This document shows, piece after piece, positions 10,730-19,070 of a stretch of DNA of 56,607 nucleotides. This stretch comes from Siculibacillus sp. Lineage in GTDB: Bacteria; Pseudomonadota; Alphaproteobacteria; Rhizobiales; Ancalomicrobiaceae. The DNA is taken from the NCBI GenBank assembly GCA_030247555.1, contig JAOTSD010000020.1, positions 1 through 56,607 of the forward strand, given 5' to 3'. The position numbers and the translations under genes were made by a program. Numbering within the stretch: the stretch's first letter is position 1; every line of letters begins with the position of its first letter. The notes under the pieces are model-generated. The model was not told the origin of the DNA and ran no database searches. It was given only the letters and a program-made list of their open reading frames with translations.

Positions 10730-12853
10730 ATGGAACAAGCCAAACCCCTCTTCGCCTGGCGCAAGCACTGGGCCCATCGCTTCGGCACCGCGCCCTTCCT
10801 GCCGATGAGCCGTGCCGAGATGGACGCGCTCGGCTGGGACGCCTGCGACGTCATCCTCGTCACCGGCGACGCCTATGTCGATCACCCGAGCTTCGGCATG
10901 GCGATCGTCGGCCGCCTGCTCGAAGCGCAGGGCTTCCGCGTCGGCATCATCGCCCAGCCCGACTGGTCGGGGCCGGAACCCTTCCGGGCGCTCGGCCGGC
11001 CGACGCTGTTCTTCGGCGTCACCGGCGGCAACATGGATTCGATGGTGAACCGCTACACCTCGGATCGCCGGCTGCGCCACGACGACGCCTATACCCCGAA
11101 CGGCGAGGGCGGAAAGCGCCCGGATCGCGCCGTGCTGGTCTATTCCCAGCGCGTCCGCGAGGCCTTCAAGGACGTGCCCATCGTCCTCGGCGGCATCGAA
11201 TCGTCGCTGCGCCGCATCGCCCACTACGACTACTGGTCCGACAAGGTCCGCCGCTCGATCCTGATCGATGCCAAGGCCGACATCCTGCTCTACGGCAATG
11301 CCGAACGCGCCCTCGTCGAGATCGCCCACCGCCTCGCCAAGGGCGAGACGGCCTCGGCCTTCGACGACGTCCGCGGCGTCGCGCTGGTGAAACCCGCCGT
11401 GCCCGACGATTGGACCGTGGTTCCCGCCGACGATCTCGACTCCTCCGACGACGGCGCCCGCAAGTCGGGCGACAAGTCGGCGGTGCGGCTGCCGAGCTTC
11501 GAGCAGGTGGCGGTCGACCGCGAGGCCTATGCCCGCGCCTCGCGCGTGCTGCATCGCGAGAGTAACCCCGGCAACGCCCGGCCCCTCGTCCAGCGGCACG
11601 GCGACCGCGAGCTGTGGGTCACCGCCCCGCCGATCCCGCTCTCGACGCCGGAGATGGACGCGGTCTACGACCTGCCCTTCGCCCGCGCGCCGCATCCCGC
11701 CTACGAGGGCGCCAAGATCCCCGCTTGGGAGATGATCCGCTTCTCGGTGACGATCATGCGCGGCTGCTTCGGCGGCTGTTCCTTCTGCTCGATCACCGAG
11801 CACGAGGGCCGGGTGATCCAGTCGCGCTCGGAGGGCTCGATCCTCAAGGAGATCGAGGAGGTTCGCGACAGGACGGCGGGCTTCACCGGCGTCATCTCCG
11901 ACATCGGCGGTCCCACCGCCAACATGTATCGGATGGCCTGCAAGGACGAGAAGATCCACGATCTCTGCCGCAAACTCTCCTGCGTCTATCCCGACGTCTG
12001 CGAGAACCTCGACACCTCCCACGAGGCGCTGATCGGGCTCTATCGCAAGGCGCGCGCCATCCCCGGCGTCAAGCGGGTGATGGTCGCCTCGGGCGTGCGC
12101 TACGACCTCGCGGTCAAGTCGCCGGCCTACATCAAGGAACTCGTCGGCCACCACGTCGGCGGCTATCTGAAGATCGCGCCCGAACACACCGAGGAGGGCC
12201 CGCTCTCCAAGATGATGAAGCCGGGCATCGGCGCCTACGACCGCTTCAAGCAGTTGTTCGACGCGGCGGCCAAGGCGGCGGGGAAGGAATATTTCCTCAT
12301 CCCCTACTTCATCGCCGCCCACCCCGGCACCACCGACGAGGACATGATGAACCTCGCGCTGTGGCTGAAGAAGAACAAGTACCGCGCCGATCAGGTCCAG
12401 ACCTATCTGCCCTCGCCGATGGCGCTGTCGACGGCGATGTATCACTCCGGCGTCAACCCCTTGAAGGGCGTGCGCCACGGCGGTTCGGAGGCGGTCGAGA
12501 CGGTGAAGGGTTTGAAGCAGCGCCGCCTGCACAAGGCTTTCCTGCGCTGGCACGACGCCGAGAACTGGCCGCTGCTGCGCGAGGCGCTGAAGGAGATGGG
12601 CCGCGCCGATCTCATCGGCCCCGGCAAGCACCACCTCATCCCCAACTGGCAACCCGCCGGCACCGGGCTCGCCGGTGGCGAGGGCCGGCGCATGGGAGCG
12701 AAGAAGGGTCCGCAGGTGTTCCTCACCAAGGGCGCCGACAAGGCCGTGCTCGGCCGCTCCGGCGGCGACGGCCCCGAGGCCCCGCGCCCCGGCGCCGGTC
12801 GCCCCTCCCGCCCCGATCCGAAGCGCGGCCCGGGTCCGAAGCGACGCGGGTGA
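10730..12853 (+). CDS. YgiQ-family radical SAM protein
   Basis: 707 aa, close to E. coli YgiQ. It has an N-terminal B12-binding-like/UPF0313 region, then the radical SAM cluster motif CFGGCSFC (C346, C350, C353) and the YgiQ-typical continuation SITEHEGR. The C-terminus is a proline/glycine/arginine-rich tail. The family's reaction is not established. It converges on ubiV with only 17 bp between stop codons. It has its own promoter region and is not obviously part of the hox operon. Confidence 0.92.
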   Translation: MEQAKPLFAWRKHWAHRFGTAPFLPMSRAEMDALGWDACDVILVTGDAYVDHPSFGMAIVGRLLEAQGFRVGIIAQPDWSGPEPFRALGRPTLFFGVTGGNMDSMVNRYTSDRRLRHDDAYTPNGEGGKRPDRAVLVYSQRVREAFKDVPIVLGGIESSLRRIAHYDYWSDKVRRSILIDAKADILLYGNAERALVEIAHRLAKGETASAFDDVRGVALVKPAVPDDWTVVPADDLDSSDDGARKSGDKSAVRLPSFEQVAVDREAYARASRVLHRESNPGNARPLVQRHGDRELWVTAPPIPLSTPEMDAVYDLPFARAPHPAYEGAKIPAWEMIRFSVTIMRGCFGGCSFCSITEHEGRVIQSRSEGSILKEIEEVRDRTAGFTGVISDIGGPTANMYRMACKDEKIHDLCRKLSCVYPDVCENLDTSHEALIGLYRKARAIPGVKRVMVASGVRYDLAVKSPAYIKELVGHHVGGYLKIAPEHTEEGPLSKMMKPGIGAYDRFKQLFDAAAKAAGKEYFLIPYFIAAHPGTTDEDMMNLALWLKKNKYRADQVQTYLPSPMALSTAMYHSGVNPLKGVRHGGSEAVETVKGLKQRRLHKAFLRWHDAENWPLLREALKEMGRADLIGPGKHHLIPNWQPAGTGLAGGEGRRMGAKKGPQVFLTKGADKAVLGRSGGDGPEAPRPGAGRPSRPDPKRGPGPKRRG

Positions 12854-12854
12854 G

Positions 12855-12885
12855 GCCGGAGGGCGCGATCTCACGCGCCTCCGGC
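12855..12885. terminator. Shared hairpin between ygiQ-family gene and ubiV
   Basis: A GC-rich stem (GCCGGAGG...CCTCCGGC, about 12 pairs with one bulged G and a 6-base loop) spans the gap between the convergent genes and overlaps the last codons of ubiV. It probably serves both transcripts. Confidence 0.55.
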
Positions 12886-13794
12886 ATTGGCCGGGGTCCA
12901 GGCCCGGCTCATCATCGACGGTCCGAGCGGCACCTTCAGGTCGGCCCCGGCGAGGCGGGCGAGGGCTTCCTTCCCATCGATACGCCCGGCGAGCCGGTCG
13001 CGGAAGGCCGCCGCCACCGCCTTCATGTCGCCGGTCTGCGGGCTGAGGCGGAAGGACGAGACCCCGGCGTCCATCAGCGCGTCGATCTCGTCGATCACCG
13101 TGGCGCAGTCCTGCGACATGGTCTGCACGCCGTTGATGGCGAGGAATGCCTCGCCGTCGAGCGTGTCGACCTCGAGCCCGTCGGGATCCTCGGCGCAGAC
13201 GTAGCGGCAACTGTCCTTGGCGAGCCCGTGGATGCGGGCGTGGTAGCAGCGTCCGGAGATGGCGAGCGGCAGTCGGCCGAAGGCGAAGACCTGGGTCTCC
13301 ACCCCGAGCCGCGCGCCCTCGCGCGCCAGTTCCCGAACCGACGCGAGCGGCAACTCCGGCGGCAGGCAGACGCTCCAAGCGCCACGCGCGGCGAGCCAGC
13401 CGAGCGTGCCCTCGTTGTAGACGTTGACCAATGGTGAGACGGCGAAGCGTCGCTCGGCCTCCAGCGTGGCGAGCGGGGTGAGATCGTTGATCTCGATCTC
13501 GACCCCTTCGATCGTGGCGAGATCCGCCACCAACTGTCGCTCACGCTTGACCGTGACCAGCGCCAGCGTGTCGACGACGACGGTCTTGCCGCCGCGCTGG
13601 AGGCGTTCGATCACCTCCGGCAGCCGGTCGGCGAAGAAAGGCTCGCGCTTCGAGCACACAACTTCGCCGACGTGGACGCGGTCGACGTCGACCTCGTCGG
13701 CGACCCGGGCGAGGAAGTCGGCCCACGTGTCGACCGGCCAATTGTAGAGCACCGGGCCGAGCACCAGACTGGGATTGGTCATCGCGGGGCTCAT
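12871..13794 (-). CDS. ubiV: O2-independent ubiquinone hydroxylation protein UbiV (U32 family)
   Basis: About 307 aa of the peptidase-U32 family, matching UbiV in length. Visible family features are LGPVLYNWP at the N-terminus, GEVVCSKRE and scattered Cys residues expected to hold a 4Fe-4S cluster. UbiV with UbiU performs hydroxylation steps of ubiquinone synthesis without O2. The ATG at 13794 overlaps the ubiU stop (ATGA); a second in-frame ATG at 13782 gives 303 aa and is also possible. It is the third gene of the ubiT-ubiU-ubiV operon. Confidence 0.92.
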   Translation of the reverse strand: MSPAMTNPSLVLGPVLYNWPVDTWADFLARVADEVDVDRVHVGEVVCSKREPFFADRLPEVIERLQRGGKTVVVDTLALVTVKRERQLVADLATIEGVEIEINDLTPLATLEAERRFAVSPLVNVYNEGTLGWLAARGAWSVCLPPELPLASVRELAREGARLGVETQVFAFGRLPLAISGRCYHARIHGLAKDSCRYVCAEDPDGLEVDTLDGEAFLAINGVQTMSQDCATVIDEIDALMDAGVSSFRLSPQTGDMKAVAAAFRDRLAGRIDGKEALARLAGADLKVPLGPSMMSRAWTPANAGGA

Positions 13795-14795
13795 CTCCAG
13801 GTCTTCTTGTAGGCGCCGGCGGTGGTCGACTGACCTTCGGCGAGGCGGCGGGTCATGTCGGCGGCGATCGGCCGCCCCGCCATGTGATCGTCGATCGCCT
13901 TGCGGAAGGCGGCGACCACGGCCTGCGTATAGGCGCGGCTGCGCTGCCGTCCCTCGATCTTGAAGGCGGTGACGCCGGCGTCGATCAAGGGCGGGATCAG
14001 TTGCGCCGCGTCGAGGCTCACCGGATCCTCGAAGACGTGTCCGGCATAATCGCCGGCGGTGAAGCGGCCCTTGCACAGGGTGGGGTAGGGGGCGGCGACC
14101 CCCTTGGGCGTGCGATCGATGGTGAAGCCGCCGAGCTTGGCCACCAGATCCTCGCCCTCTTCCTTGTAGAGCACGTGGCTCGGCGGCGAGCAGACGCCGT
14201 TCATGTTGGGCGACTTGCCGGTGGCGTGGCTCGACAGCGAGCAGCGCCCCTCGGCCATGACGCAGAGCCCACCGAAGACGAAGACTTCCGTCTCGCAGGG
14301 GATCTCGGCGTTGATCGCCGCGATCTCCGGCACCGAGAGGACCCGCGGCAGCACCACCCGCCGGATGCCGAAGGTCTCGGCCCAGAAGCGGATCACGTCG
14401 GGGTTCGACGCCGCCGCCTGTACCGAGAGATGCAGGCGCAGTTTCGGATGCTTCGCCGCCGCATGGGCGACGAGCCCGAGATCGGCGAGGATCACCGCGT
14501 CGGCGCCTGCGCCCTCGGCCTTGGCCACCGCCTCCTGCCAGAGCCGCTCGGCCCCGGCGCGCGGGAAGGTGTTGATGGCGACGAGCACCTTCGAGCCGTG
14601 GTCGTGGGCGAAGCGGATCGAGTCGGTCAGCTCCTGCGGCGAGAAGTTGAGGCCGGGGAAATTGCGAGCGTTGGTCTCGTCGCGAAAGCCGCAGTAGACG
14701 GCGTCGGCGCCGGCTTCGACGGCGGTGCGCAGCGCCGCCGGGGTGCCGGCCGGGCAGACGAGTTCGGGGCGGACGAGGGCTGCGGCGAGGTTCAC
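13791..14795 (-). CDS. ubiU: O2-independent ubiquinone hydroxylation protein UbiU (U32 family)
   Basis: 334 aa (E. coli UbiU is 331). It opens with ELVCPAGTPAALRTAVEAG and contains the U32 signature region with cysteines (FVFGGLCVMAEGRCSLSS, then GVCSPP and TLCKG) that match the four-Cys 4Fe-4S pattern. The start is GTG at 14795, overlapping the ubiT stop as GTGA. It forms a complex with UbiV and needs UbiT, all encoded here in one overlapping operon. Confidence 0.93.
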   Translation of the reverse strand: MNLAAALVRPELVCPAGTPAALRTAVEAGADAVYCGFRDETNARNFPGLNFSPQELTDSIRFAHDHGSKVLVAINTFPRAGAERLWQEAVAKAEGAGADAVILADLGLVAHAAAKHPKLRLHLSVQAAASNPDVIRFWAETFGIRRVVLPRVLSVPEIAAINAEIPCETEVFVFGGLCVMAEGRCSLSSHATGKSPNMNGVCSPPSHVLYKEEGEDLVAKLGGFTIDRTPKGVAAPYPTLCKGRFTAGDYAGHVFEDPVSLDAAQLIPPLIDAGVTAFKIEGRQRSRAYTQAVVAAFRKAIDDHMAGRPIAADMTRRLAEGQSTTAGAYKKTWR

Positions 14796-15373
14796 GGGAG
14801 CGTTCCTCCGGCGCGGGTGAGCGTCACGCCGGTCATCCGCTCGGCGAGCGGCGCGGCGCGGCGGAAGATCTCGGCGACGAATTTCGACGCCGGCCCGGTG
14901 ACCGCGGCGACCTCCTCGGCGAGATCGATCTCGGCGTCGTCGACGGCGTTCCTCAGTGCCAGCACCGCCTCCGTGTCGCCCTCGATGACGATGTCGCGCG
15001 AGAAGAACAGGGCGTCGCCGTCGAGCGCCCCGTGCACCATACCGACGAGCGCGGCGAGCGGCCCGGCGATGCGGGCGTCGCGCGCCGCGACGATGGTGCC
15101 GTCCGGCGCCCGCTTGATCGCCTCCAGTCGCGGCATCGCCGGATCGGGCTTCAGCACGAAGGCGATGGAGACGTCGGTCGGATCGATCAGGAAGGTCTTC
15201 TGCGCCTGATCGTCGAGGCGCGAGAACAGCGAGGGGTGGCGCTCGGCGAGCGAGCCGATGAAACGCTTCAGCGACAGATCGAGCGGCAGCGTCGGCAGCC
15301 GGGCGATCAGATGGTCGACGAGGCGGGGGAAATGGGGCAGGGGCGTTTCGGTCATCGCGGATCCGGTGCGCAC
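14792..15373 (-). CDS. ubiT: Ubiquinone anaerobic biosynthesis accessory factor UbiT (SCP2 domain)
   Basis: About 193 aa with an SCP2 sterol-carrier fold, ending in the conserved DGDALFFSRDIVIEGDTE stretch typical of UbiT (YhbT). UbiT binds prenylquinol intermediates and is essential for anaerobic ubiquinone synthesis. Two starts are possible: GTG at 15373 with GGAG 4 bases upstream, or ATG at 15355 with no clear ribosome site. It is first in ubiTUV and divergent from vanA, with an FNR-like box in between. Confidence 0.9.
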   Translation of the reverse strand: MRTGSAMTETPLPHFPRLVDHLIARLPTLPLDLSLKRFIGSLAERHPSLFSRLDDQAQKTFLIDPTDVSIAFVLKPDPAMPRLEAIKRAPDGTIVAARDARIAGPLAALVGMVHGALDGDALFFSRDIVIEGDTEAVLALRNAVDDAEIDLAEEVAAVTGPASKFVAEIFRRAAPLAERMTGVTLTRAGGTLP

Positions 15374-15445
15374 GCTTCTCCGGGCCGATCACCGCACGCG
15401 ATCGACCTCCGGGTCGACCATTCCATCTTCGCGGGGCCGCCGTCC

Positions 15446-15459
15446 TTGAGGTCGATCAA
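15446..15459. promoter_or_regulatory. Candidate FNR/FixK box upstream of ubiTUV
   Basis: TTGAG-GTCG-ATCAA matches 9 of 10 positions of the FNR-type consensus TTGAT-N4-ATCAA. It lies about 75-90 bp upstream of ubiT in the divergent ubiT/vanA gap. Low-oxygen activation of ubiTUV is the expected physiology, so the site is credible, although not tested. Confidence 0.55.
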
Positions 15460-15530
15460 CGAATGTCGACGCCGGGGCGGCGAACGATCCGACCGACCGC
15501 GCGGTTCAACGGCCACGTCCGCCCATGACG

Positions 15531-15536
15531 GTATAC
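15531..15536. promoter_or_regulatory. GTATAC element (minor) upstream of vanA
   Basis: A six-base GTATAC core in the context CGGTATACACCG, about 120 bp upstream of vanA. It is one of five such cores around the demethylase genes. Its symmetry does not extend beyond the core, so it is the weakest of the set. Confidence 0.3.
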
Positions 15537-15596
15537 ACCGGAAGGGGCTCAGCACACGGACATCGGCGCGACACTGCGGTGAATACGCACTTTCCC

Positions 15597-15635
15597 TTGC
15601 ACGAGGAACCTCTGTGCCGTATGTATGTATACAAT
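15597..15635 (+). promoter_or_regulatory. vanA promoter with overlapping GTATAC operator
   Basis: A candidate -35 TTGCAC (15597-15602), a 17-bp spacer and a -10 TATGTA (15620-15625) are followed directly by ATGTATACAA (15625-15634), a near-perfect GntR/FCD-type palindrome. A repressor bound there would cover the transcription start. The same layout recurs at the metVF promoter. Confidence 0.55.
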
Positions 15636-15655
15636 GAAGTGAGAGGGAGGGTGCC

Positions 15656-16726
15656 ATGAGCGTCTCGACGGCGGAAACCGCGAAGCCTTGGCCGATGAAC
15701 GCCTGGTATGCCGCGGCCTGGGATCACGAGGTCGTGCGCAAGCTCCTGCCGCGCACCATCTGCGGCAAGAAGATCGTCATGTACCGTCGCTCCGACGGCC
15801 GCGTCGCGGCGCTCGAGGACGCCTGCTGGCATCGTCTGCTGCCGCTCTCCTTCGGCCGGCTCGACGGCGACGAGGTCGTCTGCGGCTATCACGGCCTCGT
15901 CTTCGACGCTTCCGGGCGCTGCACCCACATGCCCTCGCAGGACACGATCAATCCGTCGGCCTGCGTGCGCACCTATCCGGTGGTCGAGAAGCACCGCTTC
16001 ATCTGGTTGTGGATGGGCGATCCGGCGCTCGCCGACCCGGCCGCGGTGCCGGATCTCCACTGGAACGAGGATCCCGCCTGGGCCGGCGACGGCAAGCTCA
16101 TCGAGGTGAGGTGCGACTACCGGCTGGTGGTCGACAACCTGATGGACCTCACCCACGAGACCTTCGTCCATTCCTCCTCGATCGGCGACCGCAACGTCGC
16201 CGAGGCGCCCTTCGAGGTCACCCACGGCGACCGGACCGCCACCGTCACCCGCTGGATGGAAGGCATCACCCCGCCGCCCTTCTGGGCCGGGCAACTCGGC
16301 CGGCCGGGTCCGGTCGACCGATGGCAGATCATCCGCTTCGAAGCGCCCTGCACCGTCACCATCGACGTCGGCGTGGCGGTCGCGGGTACCGGCGCCAAGG
16401 CCGGCGACCGCTCGCAGGGGGTCAACGGCATGGTGCTCAACACCATCACGCCGTCGACCGAGAAGACCTGCCTCTATTTCTGGGCCTTCGCCCGCAACTG
16501 GGACCTCGGGAGCCAGAGGCGCACCCATCAGATCCGCGAGGGCGTCTCGGGGATCTTCGGCGAGGACGAGGTGATCCTCGAAGCCCAGCAGCGGGCGATG
16601 GACGAGCATCCGGAAAAGGTGTTCTTCAATCTCAACATCGACGCCGGATCCATGTGGGCGCGTCGGCTGATCGATCGCATGGTCGCCGCCGAGCGTCCTG
16701 GCCCGCGAGCGGTGGCGGCGGAATGA
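15656..16726 (+). CDS. vanA: VanA-like Rieske oxygenase (aromatic O-demethylase)
   Basis: 356 aa, the VanA size. The Rieske 2Fe-2S motif is C57-W-H59 with C76-G-Y-H79. The mononuclear iron site is D160-N161, bridging D164, H167 and H172 in DNLMDLTHETFVH. VanA-type enzymes use O2 and electrons from VanB to remove O-methyl groups from vanillate-like aromatics, releasing formaldehyde. The ATG follows a strong GGGAGGG site. It is adjacent to a GntR regulator and vanB. Substrate (vanillate, veratrate, syringate or another methoxy-aromatic) cannot be read from the sequence. Confidence 0.88.
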   Translation: MSVSTAETAKPWPMNAWYAAAWDHEVVRKLLPRTICGKKIVMYRRSDGRVAALEDACWHRLLPLSFGRLDGDEVVCGYHGLVFDASGRCTHMPSQDTINPSACVRTYPVVEKHRFIWLWMGDPALADPAAVPDLHWNEDPAWAGDGKLIEVRCDYRLVVDNLMDLTHETFVHSSSIGDRNVAEAPFEVTHGDRTATVTRWMEGITPPPFWAGQLGRPGPVDRWQIIRFEAPCTVTIDVGVAVAGTGAKAGDRSQGVNGMVLNTITPSTEKTCLYFWAFARNWDLGSQRRTHQIREGVSGIFGEDEVILEAQQRAMDEHPEKVFFNLNIDAGSMWARRLIDRMVAAERPGPRAVAAE

Positions 16727-16853
16727 CGTCGGCGCCGGGCGCCGGGTCGGGAATCCGCGGGCGGGCCTCCGGGCCGGTGCGGATCGCGTCGGCGGACGGG
16801 GACGCCGCGATTGTCTCCGGCCGGTACGGGTGCGGGAAGTCGGGAGAAACGAG

Positions 16854-17600
16854 ATGAGCCGCGAGGTTGAGGGGTCACAGACCCGCAAGGCGGAACTGGC
16901 GCTGCGCCAAGCGATCGTCGAGGGCGAATTCGCGGCCGGCGAACGTCTGTCGGAATTGACGCTGACCGAGCGGTTCGGCGTGTCGCGCACGCCGGTTCGC
17001 GCCGCGCTCGCCCGCGCCCAGGCGGAAGGGCTGATCGAGGCGCTGCCGAGCGGCGGCTACGTCGTGCGCGCCTTCTCCGAGACCGACCTCACCGACGCCA
17101 TCGATCTCAGGGGGGTGCTCGAGGGCTTCGCCGCCCGTCGCGCCGCCGAACGCGGCCCCTCCCGCGGCGAGATCGCGGAGGCGCGGCTGATCCTCGCCGG
17201 CATCGACCGGTTGCTGACCAAGCCCGAGATGTCGGCGGAGGATTTCGACGCCTACGTCGATCTCAACGCCCGTTTCCACCGTGCCCTGTGGGACATGGCC
17301 GCGAGCCCGACCATCGCCCGCGAGGTCGAGCGGGTCTCGGCGCTGCCCTTCGCCTCGCCCTCCGGTTTCGTGCGGCTGCAGGCGCATCTGCCCGAAGCGC
17401 GGGCGGTGGTGGTGCTGGCGCAGGATCACCACGCCTCGGTGATCGAGGCGATCGAAGCGCGCGAGGGCGCTCGGGCGGAAGCGCTGATGCGCGAACACGC
17501 CCGCCTCGCCCGACGCAATCTCCAGGCGGCGCTCGCCGACCGCGTCCGCCTCGATGAGGTGCCCGGCGGCCCGCTGATCCGCCGCGCCGTCTCGCTGTGA
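16854..17600 (+). CDS. vanR: GntR-family (FCD domain) transcriptional regulator, VanR-like
   Basis: 248 aa. It has an N-terminal winged helix (LSELTLTERFGVSRTPVRAAL, about residues 37-57) and a C-terminal all-helical FCD ligand domain. Candidate metal/ligand residues of the FCD domain are in DLNARFHRALWD and in QDHHASVIEAIEARE. The start at 16854 follows GGGAGAAACGAG; an earlier GTG at 16830 is less likely. Position between vanA and vanB and the nearby GTATAC palindromes, typical of GntR/FCD operators, make it the likely regulator of vanA-vanB and of the corrinoid operon. Confidence 0.88.
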   Translation: MSREVEGSQTRKAELALRQAIVEGEFAAGERLSELTLTERFGVSRTPVRAALARAQAEGLIEALPSGGYVVRAFSETDLTDAIDLRGVLEGFAARRAAERGPSRGEIAEARLILAGIDRLLTKPEMSAEDFDAYVDLNARFHRALWDMAASPTIAREVERVSALPFASPSGFVRLQAHLPEARAVVVLAQDHHASVIEAIEAREGARAEALMREHARLARRNLQAALADRVRLDEVPGGPLIRRAVSL

Positions 17601-17713
17601 GGCGCGTCGCTTCGACGCCACGCTCACATGTATGAAGCACGAAGATCGGCACGCCGCGACGCGGTGCGCCGGCCCGGTCGAGGCCGGGTGAGAAGGACAT
17701 CCGGGAGGAAGCC

Positions 17714-18694
17714 ATGAAGTCCACGTTCGATCGACGCACCGCCGTCGTCGTCGCCGTGCAACCCGTCGCCACCGACGTCGTGCGCATCGACTTCGCCCCC
17801 GACGACGGCGAGACCGGATTCGAATCCGGCGCCCACGTCGACGTCGAAGTGACGATCGCCGGCCGGCGCGAAACCCGCAGCTATTCCCTGATCCCGGCGC
17901 CGGCCGGCCTCTGCCGTATCGCCGTGAAGCGCGTGCCGGCGAGCCGCGGCGGCTCCGCCGCGATGGTCCGGCTCGCCGCCGGCGATCGCCTCGTCTTCTC
18001 CGGTCCGACCAACGACTTCCCCGCCGTCTTCGACGGGCGCGAGAAGTTGCTCGTCGCCGGCGGCATCGGCATCACGCCGATGATCTCCCATGCGCGCGCC
18101 TGCGCCCGGCGGGGCGAGCCCTTCCGCCTCGTCTACGCCGGGCGCACGCGCGCCGGGATGGCTTTCCTCGACGAAGTCGCGGCCGAGTTCGGCGATCGGC
18201 TCGAGCTGCGCATCTCCGACGAGGCCACCCGTCTCGATCCCGCCGCGCAGATCTCCCGCCTGGCCGCTGACGGTGCCCTGTGGTTCTGCGGTCCCCATCG
18301 CCTGCTCGACGGCCTGCGCCACGCCTGGAAGGCGGCGGGCCGCTCCTGGCTCGACTTCCGTTTCGAGAGTTTCGGCGCCCGCGGCGACGCCTGCGGGTCG
18401 AGCTTCGTCGTCTCGGTGCCGCGCCACGGCGTCGAGGTGACGGTGCCGCCGGAGCGCTCCATGCTCGAGGCGATGGAGGCGGCCGGGCTCGATCTCATGT
18501 CCTTCTGTCTGCGCGGCGAGTGCGGCCTCTGCGCGCTGCCGGTCACCGCGGTGGAAGGCGGGCGGATCGTCCACATGGACGTGTTCTTCTCCGACGAGGA
18601 GAAGGCGAACGGCGCGAGCATCTGCCCCTGCGTGTCGCGCCTCGACGGCGGCCGCATCACCGTCGACACCAACTATCGCCCCGACGCCATCTGA
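17714..18694 (+). CDS. vanB: VanB-like oxygenase reductase (FMN/NAD, 2Fe-2S)
   Basis: 326 aa phthalate-dioxygenase-reductase type. It carries a flavin-binding RSYSL motif, the NAD-binding GGIGITPMI motif near residues 115-125 and a C-terminal plant-type ferredoxin domain with CLRGECGLC and a later Cys (ICPCVS). It passes electrons from NADH to the Rieske centre of VanA. It ends the vanA-vanR-vanB group. A second role as reductant for the ferredoxin domain of the corrinoid activator encoded 4.4 kb downstream is possible but is only inference. Confidence 0.9.
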   Translation: MKSTFDRRTAVVVAVQPVATDVVRIDFAPDDGETGFESGAHVDVEVTIAGRRETRSYSLIPAPAGLCRIAVKRVPASRGGSAAMVRLAAGDRLVFSGPTNDFPAVFDGREKLLVAGGIGITPMISHARACARRGEPFRLVYAGRTRAGMAFLDEVAAEFGDRLELRISDEATRLDPAAQISRLAADGALWFCGPHRLLDGLRHAWKAAGRSWLDFRFESFGARGDACGSSFVVSVPRHGVEVTVPPERSMLEAMEAAGLDLMSFCLRGECGLCALPVTAVEGGRIVHMDVFFSDEEKANGASICPCVSRLDGGRITVDTNYRPDAI

Positions 18695-18817
18695 GGGCGC
18701 GCGCACGCCGATCGCGGATGGGCGCCGTATGGGGAGCGAGGATCGTCCCCGTTCTTCGGAGGCGGTTCGCCACGGGGGGCACGATCGGGCCCCCGTCGAT
18801 GGGGCCATCCGGCTTGG

Positions 18818-18847
18818 CGTGTATACGCACTATTTTCGCGGTATACC
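18818..18847. promoter_or_regulatory. Paired GTATAC palindromes, candidate distal operators
   Basis: Two GTATAC cores 20 bp apart: GTGTATACGCAC (core 18821-18826) and GGTATACC (18840-18847, perfect 8-bp palindrome). The spacing is two helical turns, as for cooperative binding of a dimeric repressor. They lie about 175 bp before the promoter-proximal site at 19014. Confidence 0.45.
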
Positions 18848-18981
18848 AAAACGGAGATCGTCGCCGCTCCCCGTTTCCCGCCGATGGGGCGCCAAGATGC
18901 GAGTGAATCGCACAAAACGGCTGAAAACACGGGAAAGCGGCCGGTTGATTACGTGAAAATCACTACCCTCCCATTTCTCGC

Positions 18982-19023
18982 TTGATCGCGATGTCGATTG
19001 CACCGTATCCTTTTTGTATACAA
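18982..19023 (+). promoter_or_regulatory. metVF promoter with TTGTATACAA operator
   Basis: A -35 TTGATC (18982-18987), an 18-bp spacer and a -10 TATCCT (19006-19011) are followed two bases later by the perfect 10-bp palindrome TTGTATACAA (19014-19023). The operator would cover the transcription start. The palindrome type fits GntR/FCD regulators. Confidence 0.6.
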
Positions 19024-19070
19024 GAATAGAGCCGGCACAGGACCGGCTCGAGTGGGGCGAGGAACGGGCC

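Larger units (their letters stand above)
18695..19070 (+). other. Control region between vanB and the corrinoid operon, no gene
   Basis: 376 bp without a credible gene and locally AT-rich after 18815. It contains three GTATAC palindromes (18821, 18841 and 19016) and a recognisable promoter, listed separately. Confidence 0.75.

Noticed and set aside
18953-18963. GTGAAAATCAC inverted repeat as an FNR or CRP site
   Set aside because: Arms of 4 bases and wrong spacing for both consensus sites.
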